The notes under the pieces were generated by a model. That model was not told where the DNA came from. It searched no databases and was given only the letters and a program-made list of their open reading frames with translations. This document shows positions 37,270 to 44,730 of a DNA stretch of 64,000 nucleotides, piece after piece. Source of the DNA: Acinetobacter sp. C32I. GTDB taxonomy: Bacteria > Pseudomonadota > Gammaproteobacteria > Pseudomonadales > Moraxellaceae. The position numbers and the translations under genes were made by a program. Numbering within the stretch: position 1 is the stretch's first letter; each line of letters begins with the position of its first letter. The stretch covers positions 3,968,001 to 4,032,000 of the forward strand of contig NZ_CP098480.1 in NCBI RefSeq assembly GCF_023702715.1, given 5' to 3'.

Positions 37270-37338
37270 ATCTTTTTTTATTTTGAAAAGTCAGTAAAAT
37301 TAAGATTATTTAGATTTTGCTAAATTTTTTTTAAGGTT
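37270..37338 (+). repeat. Direct repeat copy 2, directly upstream of argP
   Basis: 69 bp matching 35682-35749 with six substitutions and one T-run length difference. It ends in AAGGTT, which supplies the argP ribosome-binding site three bases before the ATG. Confidence 0.8.
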
Positions 37339-37341
37339 GCT

Positions 37342-38229
37342 ATGCTGGACAATAAACAATGCGAGGCCTTTTTTGCAGTTGCCGAAAATGGAAGCTTTGA
37401 ACAGGCAGGGCTGAAGCTGTGTATTACGGCATCAGCGGTGACTTTAAGAGTACAGGCGCTGGAAAAAGAACTGGGGCAATTACTGTTGATTCGTGGTCGC
37501 CCTTGTGTCCTGACGCAAGCGGGTCAGCAAATGTTTGAGCATTTACAACACATCCGACGTTTAGAACAAAATCTGTTGCATGGTTTAACCGGTGCAGGGG
37601 AGTCACACTTTTTTAAAACCGTGATTGGTTCTAATGAGGATTCCTTAGCAACATGGTTATTGCCTAGCTTAAAAGAGGTTCTGCTTAAAGAGAAAATTGT
37701 GATTGAGCTGAGAACCGATGATCAGTCGCATACCTATTCATTATTGGAAAAGGGTACAGTCAGTGCCTGTATTTCGATTGAAGATCAGCCGATGCGAGGC
37801 TGTCATGCGCAATATTTGGGACTGATGCGTTATCGCTTGATGGCAACTGAGCAATTTAGACGAAAATGGTTTACAGAAGGTGTTCATCGAGAAACATTAC
37901 GTGCTGCACCCGCGATTATTTTTAATGAAAAAGACCGTATGCATTTCGATCTTCTTGAAAAAAACTATGGACTGATGAAAGGGACTTATCCTTGCCACTT
38001 AATTCCATCTTCTGAGTCTTTTGTGACGGCAATTAAATTGGGGTTAGGTTATGGTATGGTGCCTGAACTGCAATTAAATGCTGACAATAAAGAAGATACT
38101 TTGGTTGAATTGTTGGCGGATGCCAAAATAGAGATTGCATTGTATTGGCATCACTGGAATCAGCAATCGAAACCTTTACAACTTTTGACTGAACATATTG
38201 TGAAACATGCACGGTTAATTTTGGCGTGA
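37342..38229 (+). CDS. argP: LysR-family regulator ArgP
   Basis: A 295-aa LysR-type transcription factor. The N-terminal winged helix-turn-helix (about 1-60) is FEQAGLKLCITASAVTLRVQALEKELGQLLLIR, matching ArgP's [22 protein letters not shown]. The ligand domain carries ArgP-specific stretches: EDSLATWLLPSL, TVSACISIEDQPMRGC, and SSESFVTAIKLGLGYGMVPELQL. ArgP activates the argO/lysE exporter in response to arginine and is inhibited by lysine. It starts ATG 37342 behind AAGGT. The exporter lies 1.8 kb away because of the MFS gene. Whether the shared 68-bp sequence is its binding site is untested. Confidence 0.85.
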   Translation: MLDNKQCEAFFAVAENGSFEQAGLKLCITASAVTLRVQALEKELGQLLLIRGRPCVLTQAGQQMFEHLQHIRRLEQNLLHGLTGAGESHFFKTVIGSNEDSLATWLLPSLKEVLLKEKIVIELRTDDQSHTYSLLEKGTVSACISIEDQPMRGCHAQYLGLMRYRLMATEQFRRKWFTEGVHRETLRAAPAIIFNEKDRMHFDLLEKNYGLMKGTYPCHLIPSSESFVTAIKLGLGYGMVPELQLNADNKEDTLVELLADAKIEIALYWHHWNQQSKPLQLLTEHIVKHARLILA

Positions 38230-38259
38230 GTAAGCCAGTGTATAAATAAAACTCGTAAC

Positions 38260-38320
38260 CAAGCTTCTAAATTGTTCGCTTATAATAATCATGTTGTATA
38301 AGCATTGATTTAGAAGCTTG
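38260..38320. other. Long two-tier inverted repeat after argP
   Basis: A perfect 13-bp outer stem CAAGCTTCTAAAT/ATTTAGAAGCTTG (38260-38272, 38308-38320) encloses a perfect 7-bp inner stem GCTTATA/TATAAGC (38278-38284, 38297-38303). There is no T run on either side. It lies between converging argP and a small unknown gene. It may be a processed RNA 3' end, a Rho-related hairpin, or a miniature mobile-element remnant. Confidence 0.6.
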
Positions 38321-38365
38321 ATTTAAATGTCATCCTAAATTAGATATTTTATCTGATTTAAAGTA

Positions 38366-38701
38366 TTAAAATATTCTAGAGCTCTGGATATATTGGGTAG
38401 AGACGTGATTAAGCGCCGTTAATATATGCGTTGCATCTTGTGTTATTAATGCTTGATTGAGCTCATGCATATAAGCTAAAAGCTGTGCTTTTACTTTATT
38501 GGAAAAGTCTGGCGTAACAGGTTGATCTTCATAGAGTAGGACATAGTTTTTTGCAAAACCATAAATAAGCAATAAAGCACTGTGTTGTAGCGGCTGCTCG
38601 GCGGCAACAATCGCTTGTTCACATTGATTTTTTAATTGTTTGTAGGCATCCGTTCCATTCGGAAGAGTCTGGAAAGTTTCAAATATAGATTGGAAAGTCA
38701 T
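38366..38701 (-). CDS. Small hypothetical protein
   Basis: A 111-aa soluble, helix-rich protein starting MTFQSIFETFQTLPNG at ATG 38701 (the frame is open to 38710). Not recognised. It has no signal peptide, and the sequence is rich in Gln, Leu and Ala, as in helical bundle proteins. It stands alone between argP and a region of A+T-rich DNA. Its regular codon use suggests a real gene, but no role can be offered. Confidence 0.6.
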   Translation of the reverse strand: MTFQSIFETFQTLPNGTDAYKQLKNQCEQAIVAAEQPLQHSALLLIYGFAKNYVLLYEDQPVTPDFSNKVKAQLLAYMHELNQALITQDATHILTALNHVSTQYIQSSRIF

Positions 38702-38710
38702 TTGAATCAC

Positions 38711-39057
38711 TCGCTCAAAAAGAAAATCTACAGATGATTAAGCTAAAAATCAAGCAATAATTTTTTATTTATTTTAATTGTATAAATACACATATTTATA
38801 CAAAGATTCATAATCACTTGCTTTGAAAAAAATATTTACTATTTATTGGCTTATGCTAAAAAAAATAGAATTTTTTATCTCAATCATATTTTCATCTTAC
38901 TTAAATGAAGGGTTCAAACTAAATGAGGAATTGAGATCTATTCAAACTATCTTTACATTTCCAATACTTGTCATATACATGGAGTACAAATTAAAAAAAG
39001 CCCTGATATGTGAAAATATTAAGAATTATTTGATTTTTATCGTTTTAGGTGATGGTT
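38711..39057. other. A+T-rich intergenic region
   Basis: About 350 bp with long A and T tracts between a minus-strand unknown gene and a plus-strand lipoprotein. An open frame exists on the plus strand, but it starts at TTG, has no ribosome-binding site and overlaps the lipoprotein gene, so I do not call it. No other structure seen. Confidence 0.4.
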
Positions 39058-39462
39058 GTGAAAAACATTTTATTACCCGTTATTTTTGCATTTACTTTAG
39101 TGGGCTGTACCTCGATTACAACAATGTCTCCTGCACAATTTAACCAGCTCACCACAACCCAGATCCCATTTTCAGGAAGTTGGACCGGTGAAACGGGTGC
39201 TGCATCAGTTGCGTTAAGTCTGAACCGTCAAGGCAGTGGGATGCTGTGTATGGATGACCGTAAGGAAGTCATGTCTTATCGGGTAAAGTTGGTTGATAAC
39301 ACCCTCTACAGTGATCAAGGGGTCAAGTTTAAAGTCAAAGCGTTGAATAACAGCAAGGCCAACATTCACATGAGTTTATTAGGACTAGGGGTTAATCTTG
39401 ATCTGAATAAAGATGATTCGTTAAAGAATGCCACTGTAGGTTGTAAGCAAGCCCTAAATTAA
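39058..39462 (+). CDS. Small lipoprotein of unknown function, likely GTG start
   Basis: A 134-aa predicted lipoprotein. From GTG 39058 the product begins MKNILLPVIFAFTLVGC, a compact lipoprotein signal with lipobox LVGC (Cys17). AGG at 39047-39049 fits this start better than ATG 39052. The mature part has a beta-rich GSWTGETGAASVALSLNRQGSG segment and two later cysteines (CMDDRK and VGCKQ) that could form a disulphide. No family recognised. It is followed closely by marC in the same direction, but 74 bp apart. Confidence 0.68.
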   Translation: MKNILLPVIFAFTLVGCTSITTMSPAQFNQLTTTQIPFSGSWTGETGAASVALSLNRQGSGMLCMDDRKEVMSYRVKLVDNTLYSDQGVKFKVKALNNSKANIHMSLLGLGVNLDLNKDDSLKNATVGCKQALN

Positions 39463-39536
39463 TTTTGTATTGCAATTCTAAACCTTGCCTGTGATTGCAG
39501 GCATTTAAAATTTTCCGCAGATGAAAAGAGAGTATT

Positions 39537-40160
39537 ATGTTTTCTCCTTATATTCATGCGTTTGCATTGTTTTTCTCATTACTTAATCCCTTCCTGATGA
39601 GTGTTTATATGGTCGGGATGATTCGGAATACCGATGCCAAAATTTTTAGCAAAGCGCTGATCCAAGGCAGTTTAATTGCCTTTGGGGTGTTCGTCCTATT
39701 TGCATGGGGTGGTGAGAATATTTTTAGCCGCTATTTGAATGTGCGCTTTGAATCCTTTCAAATTTTTGGTGGTCTAATTTTCTTGGTGATTGGTTATCGC
39801 TATGTGTTCCAAGGGGCGGAAACCATTGGCGAGATGCGTGGTGCGCCTGAACACCTTGCTGGTACCATTGCCATGCCATTTATGATTGGCCCGGGTACAA
39901 TCAGTGCTGCGGTGGTGACAGGGGTCAGTGTTCCTTTCACAGGAGCAATGGCCGTGATTGCGCTGACTTTGATTTTAACCTGCAGTATTTTGATCTTGAT
40001 GAAGTTTGGTCATGATCACTTACGTTATAAGCATGCAAAATATATCGATCGCTATTTTGATATTGTTGGGCGTTTATCTGCTTTGCTGATCGGTACCATT
40101 GCAATTGATATGATTGTAAACGGTATCGTTGGTCTGATTCGTTCAGCTAATTTGAGTTAA
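39537..40160 (+). CDS. MarC-family integral membrane protein
   Basis: A 207-aa protein with six hydrophobic helices and MarC signatures: FFSLLNPFLMSVYMVGM at the N-terminus, FQIFGGLIFLVIGYRYV, and PFMIGPGTISAAVVTG in the middle. MarC was once thought tied to the mar multidrug locus, but its function remains unclear. No drug-resistance role should be inferred. Its neighbours (lipoprotein, thioesterase) offer no pathway. It starts ATG 39537 after GAAAAGAGAG. Confidence 0.88.
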   Translation: MFSPYIHAFALFFSLLNPFLMSVYMVGMIRNTDAKIFSKALIQGSLIAFGVFVLFAWGGENIFSRYLNVRFESFQIFGGLIFLVIGYRYVFQGAETIGEMRGAPEHLAGTIAMPFMIGPGTISAAVVTGVSVPFTGAMAVIALTLILTCSILILMKFGHDHLRYKHAKYIDRYFDIVGRLSALLIGTIAIDMIVNGIVGLIRSANLS

Positions 40161-40198
40161 TGAGGTTCTAGCTTGATTTGATCTGGCTGATATTGAAG

Positions 40199-40253
40199 CT
40201 GTTTTTTATGCGATTCATCTTCTAGTTTGAAGAGCGTATCTGCATAAAAACAG
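40199..40253. other. Imperfect long hairpin after marC
   Basis: CTGTTTTTTATGC (40199-40211) pairs with GCATAAAAACAG (40242-40253) with one bulged T and encloses a TCTTC/GAAGA inner stem. It may be the marC transcript end, though no T tail follows. Confidence 0.45.
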
Positions 40254-40385
40254 TTTCATTGTCATTATTTTGAATTAAATAATAGAAAGATTATAAAAAT
40301 AATTGATGATGTTTTATGATTTTGCGCATATTTTTACGCGCATGAATGAACGATAATAACAATGTTGCATTCTCAATGAGCTCTC

Positions 40386-40901
40386 ATGTATCAATTAGAT
40401 CAAGCAAACCAAGCACCTGATGACCAGTCAGAGTTAACGATGACGGTTTTAATGACACCTGATATGGCAAACTTTTCAGGTAATGTTCATGGTGGAACTA
40501 TTCTCAAATTGCTCGATCAAGTCGCCTATGCATGCGCCAGCCGATATTCAGGTAGCTATGTGGTGACCATGTCGGTCGATCGCGTCAATTTTAAAGAGCC
40601 CATCTATGTAGGTGAGTTGGTGACTTTTCTTGCCAGTGTCAATCATGTCGGCCGTACTTCGATGGAAATCGGCATTCGTGTTGAGGCACAAAATATTCAA
40701 AAGCGCACGATTCGACATACCAATACTTGTTATTTCACCATGGTTGCCGTGGATGAGCAGCGTAAGCCAAAAGAAGTACCACAGCTAAATTTGGATACCG
40801 AATGGAAGCGTTGTCGTTTTGAAGCTGCGGAGCAGCGCAAGGCAATCCGTTTGCAAGAAGTTCACCAACCTTCATGCAGCGTTTTTAAGAAAACGACATA
40901 G
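40386..40901 (+). CDS. Acyl-CoA thioesterase, hotdog fold (YciA-type)
   Basis: A 171-aa cytosolic thioesterase that hydrolyses acyl-CoA to free fatty acid and CoA. The hotdog signature MANFSGNVHGGTILKLLDQVAYACASRYSG includes the catalytic Asp and the NxHGG motif. VNFKEPIYVGELVTFLASVNHVGRTSMEIGIRVEAQ continues the fold. The C-terminal Arg/Glu-rich tail is longer than in minimal YciA. It is a single gene with a strong terminator. Chain-length preference is not deducible. Confidence 0.9.
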   Translation: MYQLDQANQAPDDQSELTMTVLMTPDMANFSGNVHGGTILKLLDQVAYACASRYSGSYVVTMSVDRVNFKEPIYVGELVTFLASVNHVGRTSMEIGIRVEAQNIQKRTIRHTNTCYFTMVAVDEQRKPKEVPQLNLDTEWKRCRFEAAEQRKAIRLQEVHQPSCSVFKKTT

Positions 40902-40930
40902 TGCTTGGCTTTTAATCGAGTGCTGATATA

Positions 40931-40965
40931 AAAAAGATCGAACCGCAGCATGGTTCGATCTTTTT
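40931..40965. terminator. Bidirectional terminator
   Basis: 14-bp stem AAAAAGATCGAACC/GGTTCGATCTTTTT with a seven-base loop, serving the thioesterase (+) and the small secreted protein (-). Confidence 0.92.
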
Positions 40966-40967
40966 TT

Positions 40968-41006
40968 ACATTGGTAATGAAGTAAGGGTTAAGCCATTAC
41001 CAATGT
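40968..41006. other. Second hairpin in the 3' UTR of the small secreted protein gene
   Basis: ACATTGGTAATG pairs perfectly with CATTACCAATGT across 15 bases. On the minus strand it comes just before the terminator above, so the mRNA would end in two stacked hairpins. Confidence 0.7.
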
Positions 41007-41040
41007 GGGTCTAAGGAACTGGAGGAACCTTGAGATCTAA

Positions 41041-41235
41041 TTAGTTTGTTGGTGCTGGTGTTGATGCTGGTGCTTCAGCTGCTGCTACATCAGTTGCAGC
41101 TTGACCTTGAGTTTCAGGTTGTTCTTGAGTTGAAACAACAACTTTTTCTTCAGTTTGAGCTTCTACTGGTGCTGCAAATGTAGACGCTGCTGCAAGAGTA
41201 AGTGTAGTTGCAAGAACAGTTTTGATAAATTTCAT
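41041..41235 (-). CDS. Small secreted Ala/Glu/Thr/Pro-rich protein
   Basis: A 64-aa precursor starting MKFIKTVLATTLTLAAAS at ATG 41235, where AAGGA lies eight bases upstream; the frame extends to 41274 without support. The signal peptide probably ends near STFAA. The mature peptide of roughly 42 residues is low complexity (Gln, Glu, Ala, Thr, Pro), ends APASTPAPTN, and would be disordered in the periplasm. Codon use is regular and the mRNA 3' end is elaborate, which suggests good expression. No family recognised. Confidence 0.65.
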   Translation of the reverse strand: MKFIKTVLATTLTLAAASTFAAPVEAQTEEKVVVSTQEQPETQGQAATDVAAAEAPASTPAPTN

Positions 41236-41713
41236 GTTTGGCATCCTTATTTCATTTAAAATAACAACCTTCATAAGATGATTCAGTTAATCCAAATCTC
41301 TCAATTTCGGCATGAGGTCCATGCTATGTGCCAATGCAATTTGCGGCAATATCCTTAACAATCTATTACGTCCATCTTAACAATATGAAATATTGCGTCC
41401 TTTTTTGTAGGTTCTATGTAAAACAGCATGGAGAAATTAAGGATGAAAATGTATGTAAATATGTTTTTGTGGTTAAAAAATAATCGATAATTTTACGTGT
41501 TTTAAACATTCAGTTTGGTTTTCTAAAAAATGCTTAATTGAATAAACCATTTATATTGAATATTTAAATAATCTTTTTAGATTTTGATTGTGATATGTAT
41601 CACTTTATTTTTGATTGAGGAGGTGTGGGTCTAATTGTCGGCGAAGCCATTCTTTATTTTATTTCATCAATTTTTCGCTTTAGAATGAAATAAATTTTTA
41701 ATGCGAGTCGATC
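41236..41713. other. Intergenic region with repeated and palindromic motifs
   Basis: About 480 bp between the divergent small secreted protein and COG0523 genes. TTAACAAT occurs twice, at 41355-41362 and 41378-41385, and CAATAT/ATATTG forms a small palindrome just after. GTGATA-TG-TATCAC (41590-41603) is an inverted repeat about 110 bp before the COG0523 start. No gene seen. Confidence 0.45.
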
Positions 41714-42748
41714 GTGAAGCTTGTTGCTCCGAAAACAGTGCCTACCCATATTATTTCTGGTTTTTTAGGAGCGGGTAAGACCACATTATTGCAGCATTTA
41801 CTGGCTCAGAAACCAGAAAATGAGGTCTGGGCAGTTCTGATGAATGAGTTTGGGCAGATTGGTGTTGATCAGCAACTGATTACTCAGCAACAAGGCTATG
41901 CGGTAAAAGAGTTACTCGGGGGCTGCTTGTGTTGTAGCAGTCAATTACCGATGCAAATCGCATTGTCCCGCTTGCTGAGTGAAAGTAAACCGGATCGTTT
42001 GTTTATTGAACCAACAGGTTTAGGCCATCCTGCACAATTATTAGAACAACTGACTGAACCGCATTGGCAAAGTAGCTTAGACATGCGCGCTTTGGTGATT
42101 GTGGTGGATGGCAGTCGCCTACATGACCAAGACTGGGTAAAACAGAATTTATATCACGATCAATTAAAAGCAGCACAAATTGTGGTGTTGTCGCATACCG
42201 ATTGTATGACAGTCGCAGACCATCTGGCTTATGCGGATTTAAAACAAGAATATGGTACTTATGTCCAACATTGGATTGAGGCTGAAAATGGGCAGGTGGA
42301 TATTCAACAACTGGATGTGCGGCAGCAACCTGTACAACGTAAGATCCAACCTTTATTAAGATTGCAGCAAACGCAAGCTGTTGAACCGATGCCGGAAATA
42401 AAACAGCTCCCATATCATTATGTTGAAACGACGCAAGGCTATACGGTCGCAGGTTGGAAATTGCCGAAACGCTGGCAGTTTAATTTCTATGATCTGTTGG
42501 ATCTATTATGTGTGCAACAGGATTGGGTGCGTATTAAAGGCATATTTAATACTGATCAAGGTTGGAAAAGCTTTAACTTTAACCCGCAGCAGTTTAACTA
42601 TAAGTCGGCCGAGGAGAGTATCGACAATCGAATTGAAGTGATTTGTCAGTCAACACGTGACTGGTTGGCTTTTGAAACGCAATTATTGCAGTGTCGTATC
42701 GATCCGATTGATGATCAACATGATCAAATCGCACATGCTTCTCGGTAA
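41714..42748 (+). CDS. COG0523/CobW-family G3E GTPase, GTG start
   Basis: A 344-aa putative metal chaperone. Seen: Walker A GFLGAGKT (residues 16-23), the metal-binding CxCC motif GGCLCC (Cys71, Cys73, Cys74), a MNEFGQIGVD switch region, and IEPTGLGHP. A NKxD-like guanine site is degenerate (LSHTDCM), which is unusual because most G3E GTPases have TKxD or NKxD. The C-terminal CobW_C-type domain includes WVRIKGIFN. Relatives deliver zinc or other metals under limitation, and an A. baumannii member (ZigA) is zinc-regulated. This one shows no clear Zur site. Start is GTG 41714. It is followed by yaeQ after 54 bp. Confidence 0.85.
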   Translation: MKLVAPKTVPTHIISGFLGAGKTTLLQHLLAQKPENEVWAVLMNEFGQIGVDQQLITQQQGYAVKELLGGCLCCSSQLPMQIALSRLLSESKPDRLFIEPTGLGHPAQLLEQLTEPHWQSSLDMRALVIVVDGSRLHDQDWVKQNLYHDQLKAAQIVVLSHTDCMTVADHLAYADLKQEYGTYVQHWIEAENGQVDIQQLDVRQQPVQRKIQPLLRLQQTQAVEPMPEIKQLPYHYVETTQGYTVAGWKLPKRWQFNFYDLLDLLCVQQDWVRIKGIFNTDQGWKSFNFNPQQFNYKSAEESIDNRIEVICQSTRDWLAFETQLLQCRIDPIDDQHDQIAHASR

Positions 42749-42802
42749 AATAGAGTATGCTTAGCGCCAAATTTGAGTACACCGTATTGAAGAGTATCGT
42801 TT

Positions 42803-43333
42803 ATGGCGCTAAAAGCAACAATATATAAGGCAGATCTGAATATCGCCAATATGGATGAGCATATCTATGCAGATTATCAGCTCACACTTGCTCAGCATCC
42901 TTCTGAAACCATTGAGCGTTTAATGGTACGTATTTTGGCTTATGCGCGTTTTGCCGATGAGCGTTTAGAATTTACCAAAGATTTATTTGAAACCGATGAA
43001 CCTGCATTATGGCAAAAAGACCTGACAGGATTATTGGAAAAGTGGATTGAAGTCGGTTGCCCATCTGAAGATAAAGTGAAAAAAGCCAGTGCGCGTTGTA
43101 AACAGGTTGCAGTGGTGACTTATGCTTCTCAAGCAGATGATTGGTGGCAAAAGAATAGCAAGATTAAAACCTTGAGCAATGTGCAAGTGTGGCAATTGGC
43201 TCCACAAACTACGCAGGCACTTGAGGGTCTATGCGAACGTACCATGCAATTGCAGCTGAATATTATGGATGGCGAATGGACTTTGTTAAGTGACAAAGGT
43301 CAAGTCGACATTCAGTGGCAACAATTGCAATAA
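42803..43333 (+). CDS. yaeQ: YaeQ family protein
   Basis: A 176-aa YaeQ protein. The family start MALKATIYKADLNIANMDEHIYADYQLTLAQHPSET is clear, with later RLMVRILAYARFADERLEFTKDLFETDEPALW and EVGCPSEDKVKKASARC. YaeQ has a PD-(D/E)XK nuclease-like fold, but the biochemical role is unsettled, and older links to haemolysin transcription are doubtful. It lies between the COG0523 GTPase and an FKBP isomerase on the same strand with short gaps (54 and 30 bp), so the three may form an operon. Confidence 0.93.
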   Translation: MALKATIYKADLNIANMDEHIYADYQLTLAQHPSETIERLMVRILAYARFADERLEFTKDLFETDEPALWQKDLTGLLEKWIEVGCPSEDKVKKASARCKQVAVVTYASQADDWWQKNSKIKTLSNVQVWQLAPQTTQALEGLCERTMQLQLNIMDGEWTLLSDKGQVDIQWQQLQ

Positions 43334-43363
43334 TTTTAGTTTGAGTGATGTGGAGAGATAGCA

Positions 43364-43705
43364 ATGAGCACAGAATTAGAAATTATTGATTTAAAAGTTG
43401 GCGAAGGTAAAGAAGCAGTTCGTGGTGCTTTGATCACGACTCATTATACCGGTTGGTTGGAAGATGGAACCAAGTTTGACTCGTCTTTAGATCGTGGTAA
43501 CTACTTTGAAACCGTGATTGGTACAGGTCGTGTGATTAAAGGTTGGGATCAAGGTATTATGGGCATGCGTGTGGGGGGAAAGCGTAAACTGATTGTGCCT
43601 GCACATTTGGCCTATGGCTCACGTAAAATGGGCAAGATCATTCCAGCCAATGCCAATCTGACTTTTGAAATTGAACTATTTGACGTAAAAACACGCGACG
43701 AATAA
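43364..43705 (+). CDS. FKBP-type peptidyl-prolyl isomerase
   Basis: A single-domain, 113-aa cytosolic FKBP that catalyses cis-trans isomerisation at proline. Seen: ITTHYTGWLEDGTKFDSSLDRG, VIKGWDQGIMGMRVGGKRKLIVPAHLAYG and NANLTFEIELFDV, all hallmark strands with the active-site Tyr, Phe, Asp and Trp. There is no signal peptide and no dimerisation domain, so it is the minimal type. The start follows GGAGAG. It is the last gene of the possible COG0523-yaeQ-fkbp operon. Confidence 0.94.
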   Translation: MSTELEIIDLKVGEGKEAVRGALITTHYTGWLEDGTKFDSSLDRGNYFETVIGTGRVIKGWDQGIMGMRVGGKRKLIVPAHLAYGSRKMGKIIPANANLTFEIELFDVKTRDE

Positions 43706-44073
43706 CCAGTTTGGGTTGAGTAAATTGAAGCGGTTTGGTTTATTTTTAGACTAAATCGCTTTAAAATCATAAAGATAAAATAATATTAATAATTATATAA
43801 TAAGATTTTGATTTTAAAAACATTTCTTTCATCTGAATTTTATTACAGCCCAAGAAAAATATATTGATTCTGTATACAGTCCTGTATATCTTTGAGTTCA
43901 AAGAGCAATTTTTCGATGGCCCTTATTGTTAAAGCATCAGTCTGTATTCTCAGGGTGTGAAATGTTGTGCTTCTGGTGGCTCTAAGTTGATGTGGGTAAG
44001 TCAGCTATTGTTCATCGATGATAAAAAATGTCGCAAAAAGTAATGATAAGAATTTGAGTGAGTAGAGGTCGAT
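43706..44073. other. Intergenic region with a stem-loop and a palindrome
   Basis: A stem-loop at 43728-43761 (11 bp, two G-U pairs) probably marks the end of the fkbp transcript. CTGTATACAG at 43870-43879 is a perfect ten-base palindrome followed at once by a partial copy. The rest shows no gene. Confidence 0.45.
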
Positions 44074-44475
44074 ATGAATGATTATTTGGATATCACTGCA
44101 TCAGAACTATTAAGAGAGTTAGATCATTTTTTTCTGATTGATACCCATGATGGTGCCCAGACTGGGTTTTGGGTCAATGAAAAAGCGCTGACGGACAAAC
44201 ACTATTGGATGGATGGTGATTATAAAGTTGAAATCCTCAGATCTTTACAGCCTTCGCATCAGTATGCGCCACATGATTATAAAATCACGCGTTTGGCTGT
44301 AGGGGAAAATGACAGTAATGTGGTGTTATTGGATTATGATGGGGTGCATAAAAAAATTCAGACCTTCCGCCGAGGGGAGTGGGTGAACCGTTTGAATAAA
44401 TACTTTTATCAAAAAGAGCGCCACTATTTACAGCAGCTTGCAGATCATCCCAACTTTCAATTAATTCAGTATTAA
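44074..44475 (+). CDS. Small hypothetical protein
   Basis: A 133-aa acidic, aromatic-rich soluble protein starting MNDYLDITASELLREL, with AGAGGT seven bases upstream of ATG 44074. No signal peptide, membrane segment or known motif. It occupies the place where pgaA would normally precede pgaB, but it is far too short and has no beta-barrel character. A perfect hairpin follows it. Function unknown. Confidence 0.65.
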   Translation: MNDYLDITASELLRELDHFFLIDTHDGAQTGFWVNEKALTDKHYWMDGDYKVEILRSLQPSHQYAPHDYKITRLAVGENDSNVVLLDYDGVHKKIQTFRRGEWVNRLNKYFYQKERHYLQQLADHPNFQLIQY

Positions 44476-44498
44476 TCTCGTACAACAATGCTTAAATG

Positions 44499-44525
44499 CC
44501 CCTAATTCAAGTCTTGAAATAGGGG
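44499..44525. terminator. Stem-loop between the unknown gene and pgaB
   Basis: CCCCTA-A-TTCAAG-T-CTTGAA-A-TAGGGG: two perfect 6-bp stems stacked with an A-A mismatch between them. It lies 23 bp past the stop codon, and no T tail follows. Confidence 0.6.
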
Positions 44526-44730
44526 TTGGGGTACTTACCAAAAAATATTCAATTAAAATGTGATTGATTTCATAAAAAATACATTTAAGTTTATTTTCAG
44601 CTTTTAAAATTATAAATACAATCCGTATTTCCAGCTGACCATCAAAAACATCTTATTTGTCCATAAAATTGTAAGATGATGCAGGCATGATCTGCGATCA
44701 GCGAATTTCTAATCTTGAGACGATATCTCT

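Noticed and set aside
38823..39143. Plus-strand open frame of 106 codons rich in Ile, Phe and Lys
   Set aside because: TTG start, no ribosome-binding site, A+T-driven composition, and it overlaps a well-supported lipoprotein gene in another frame.
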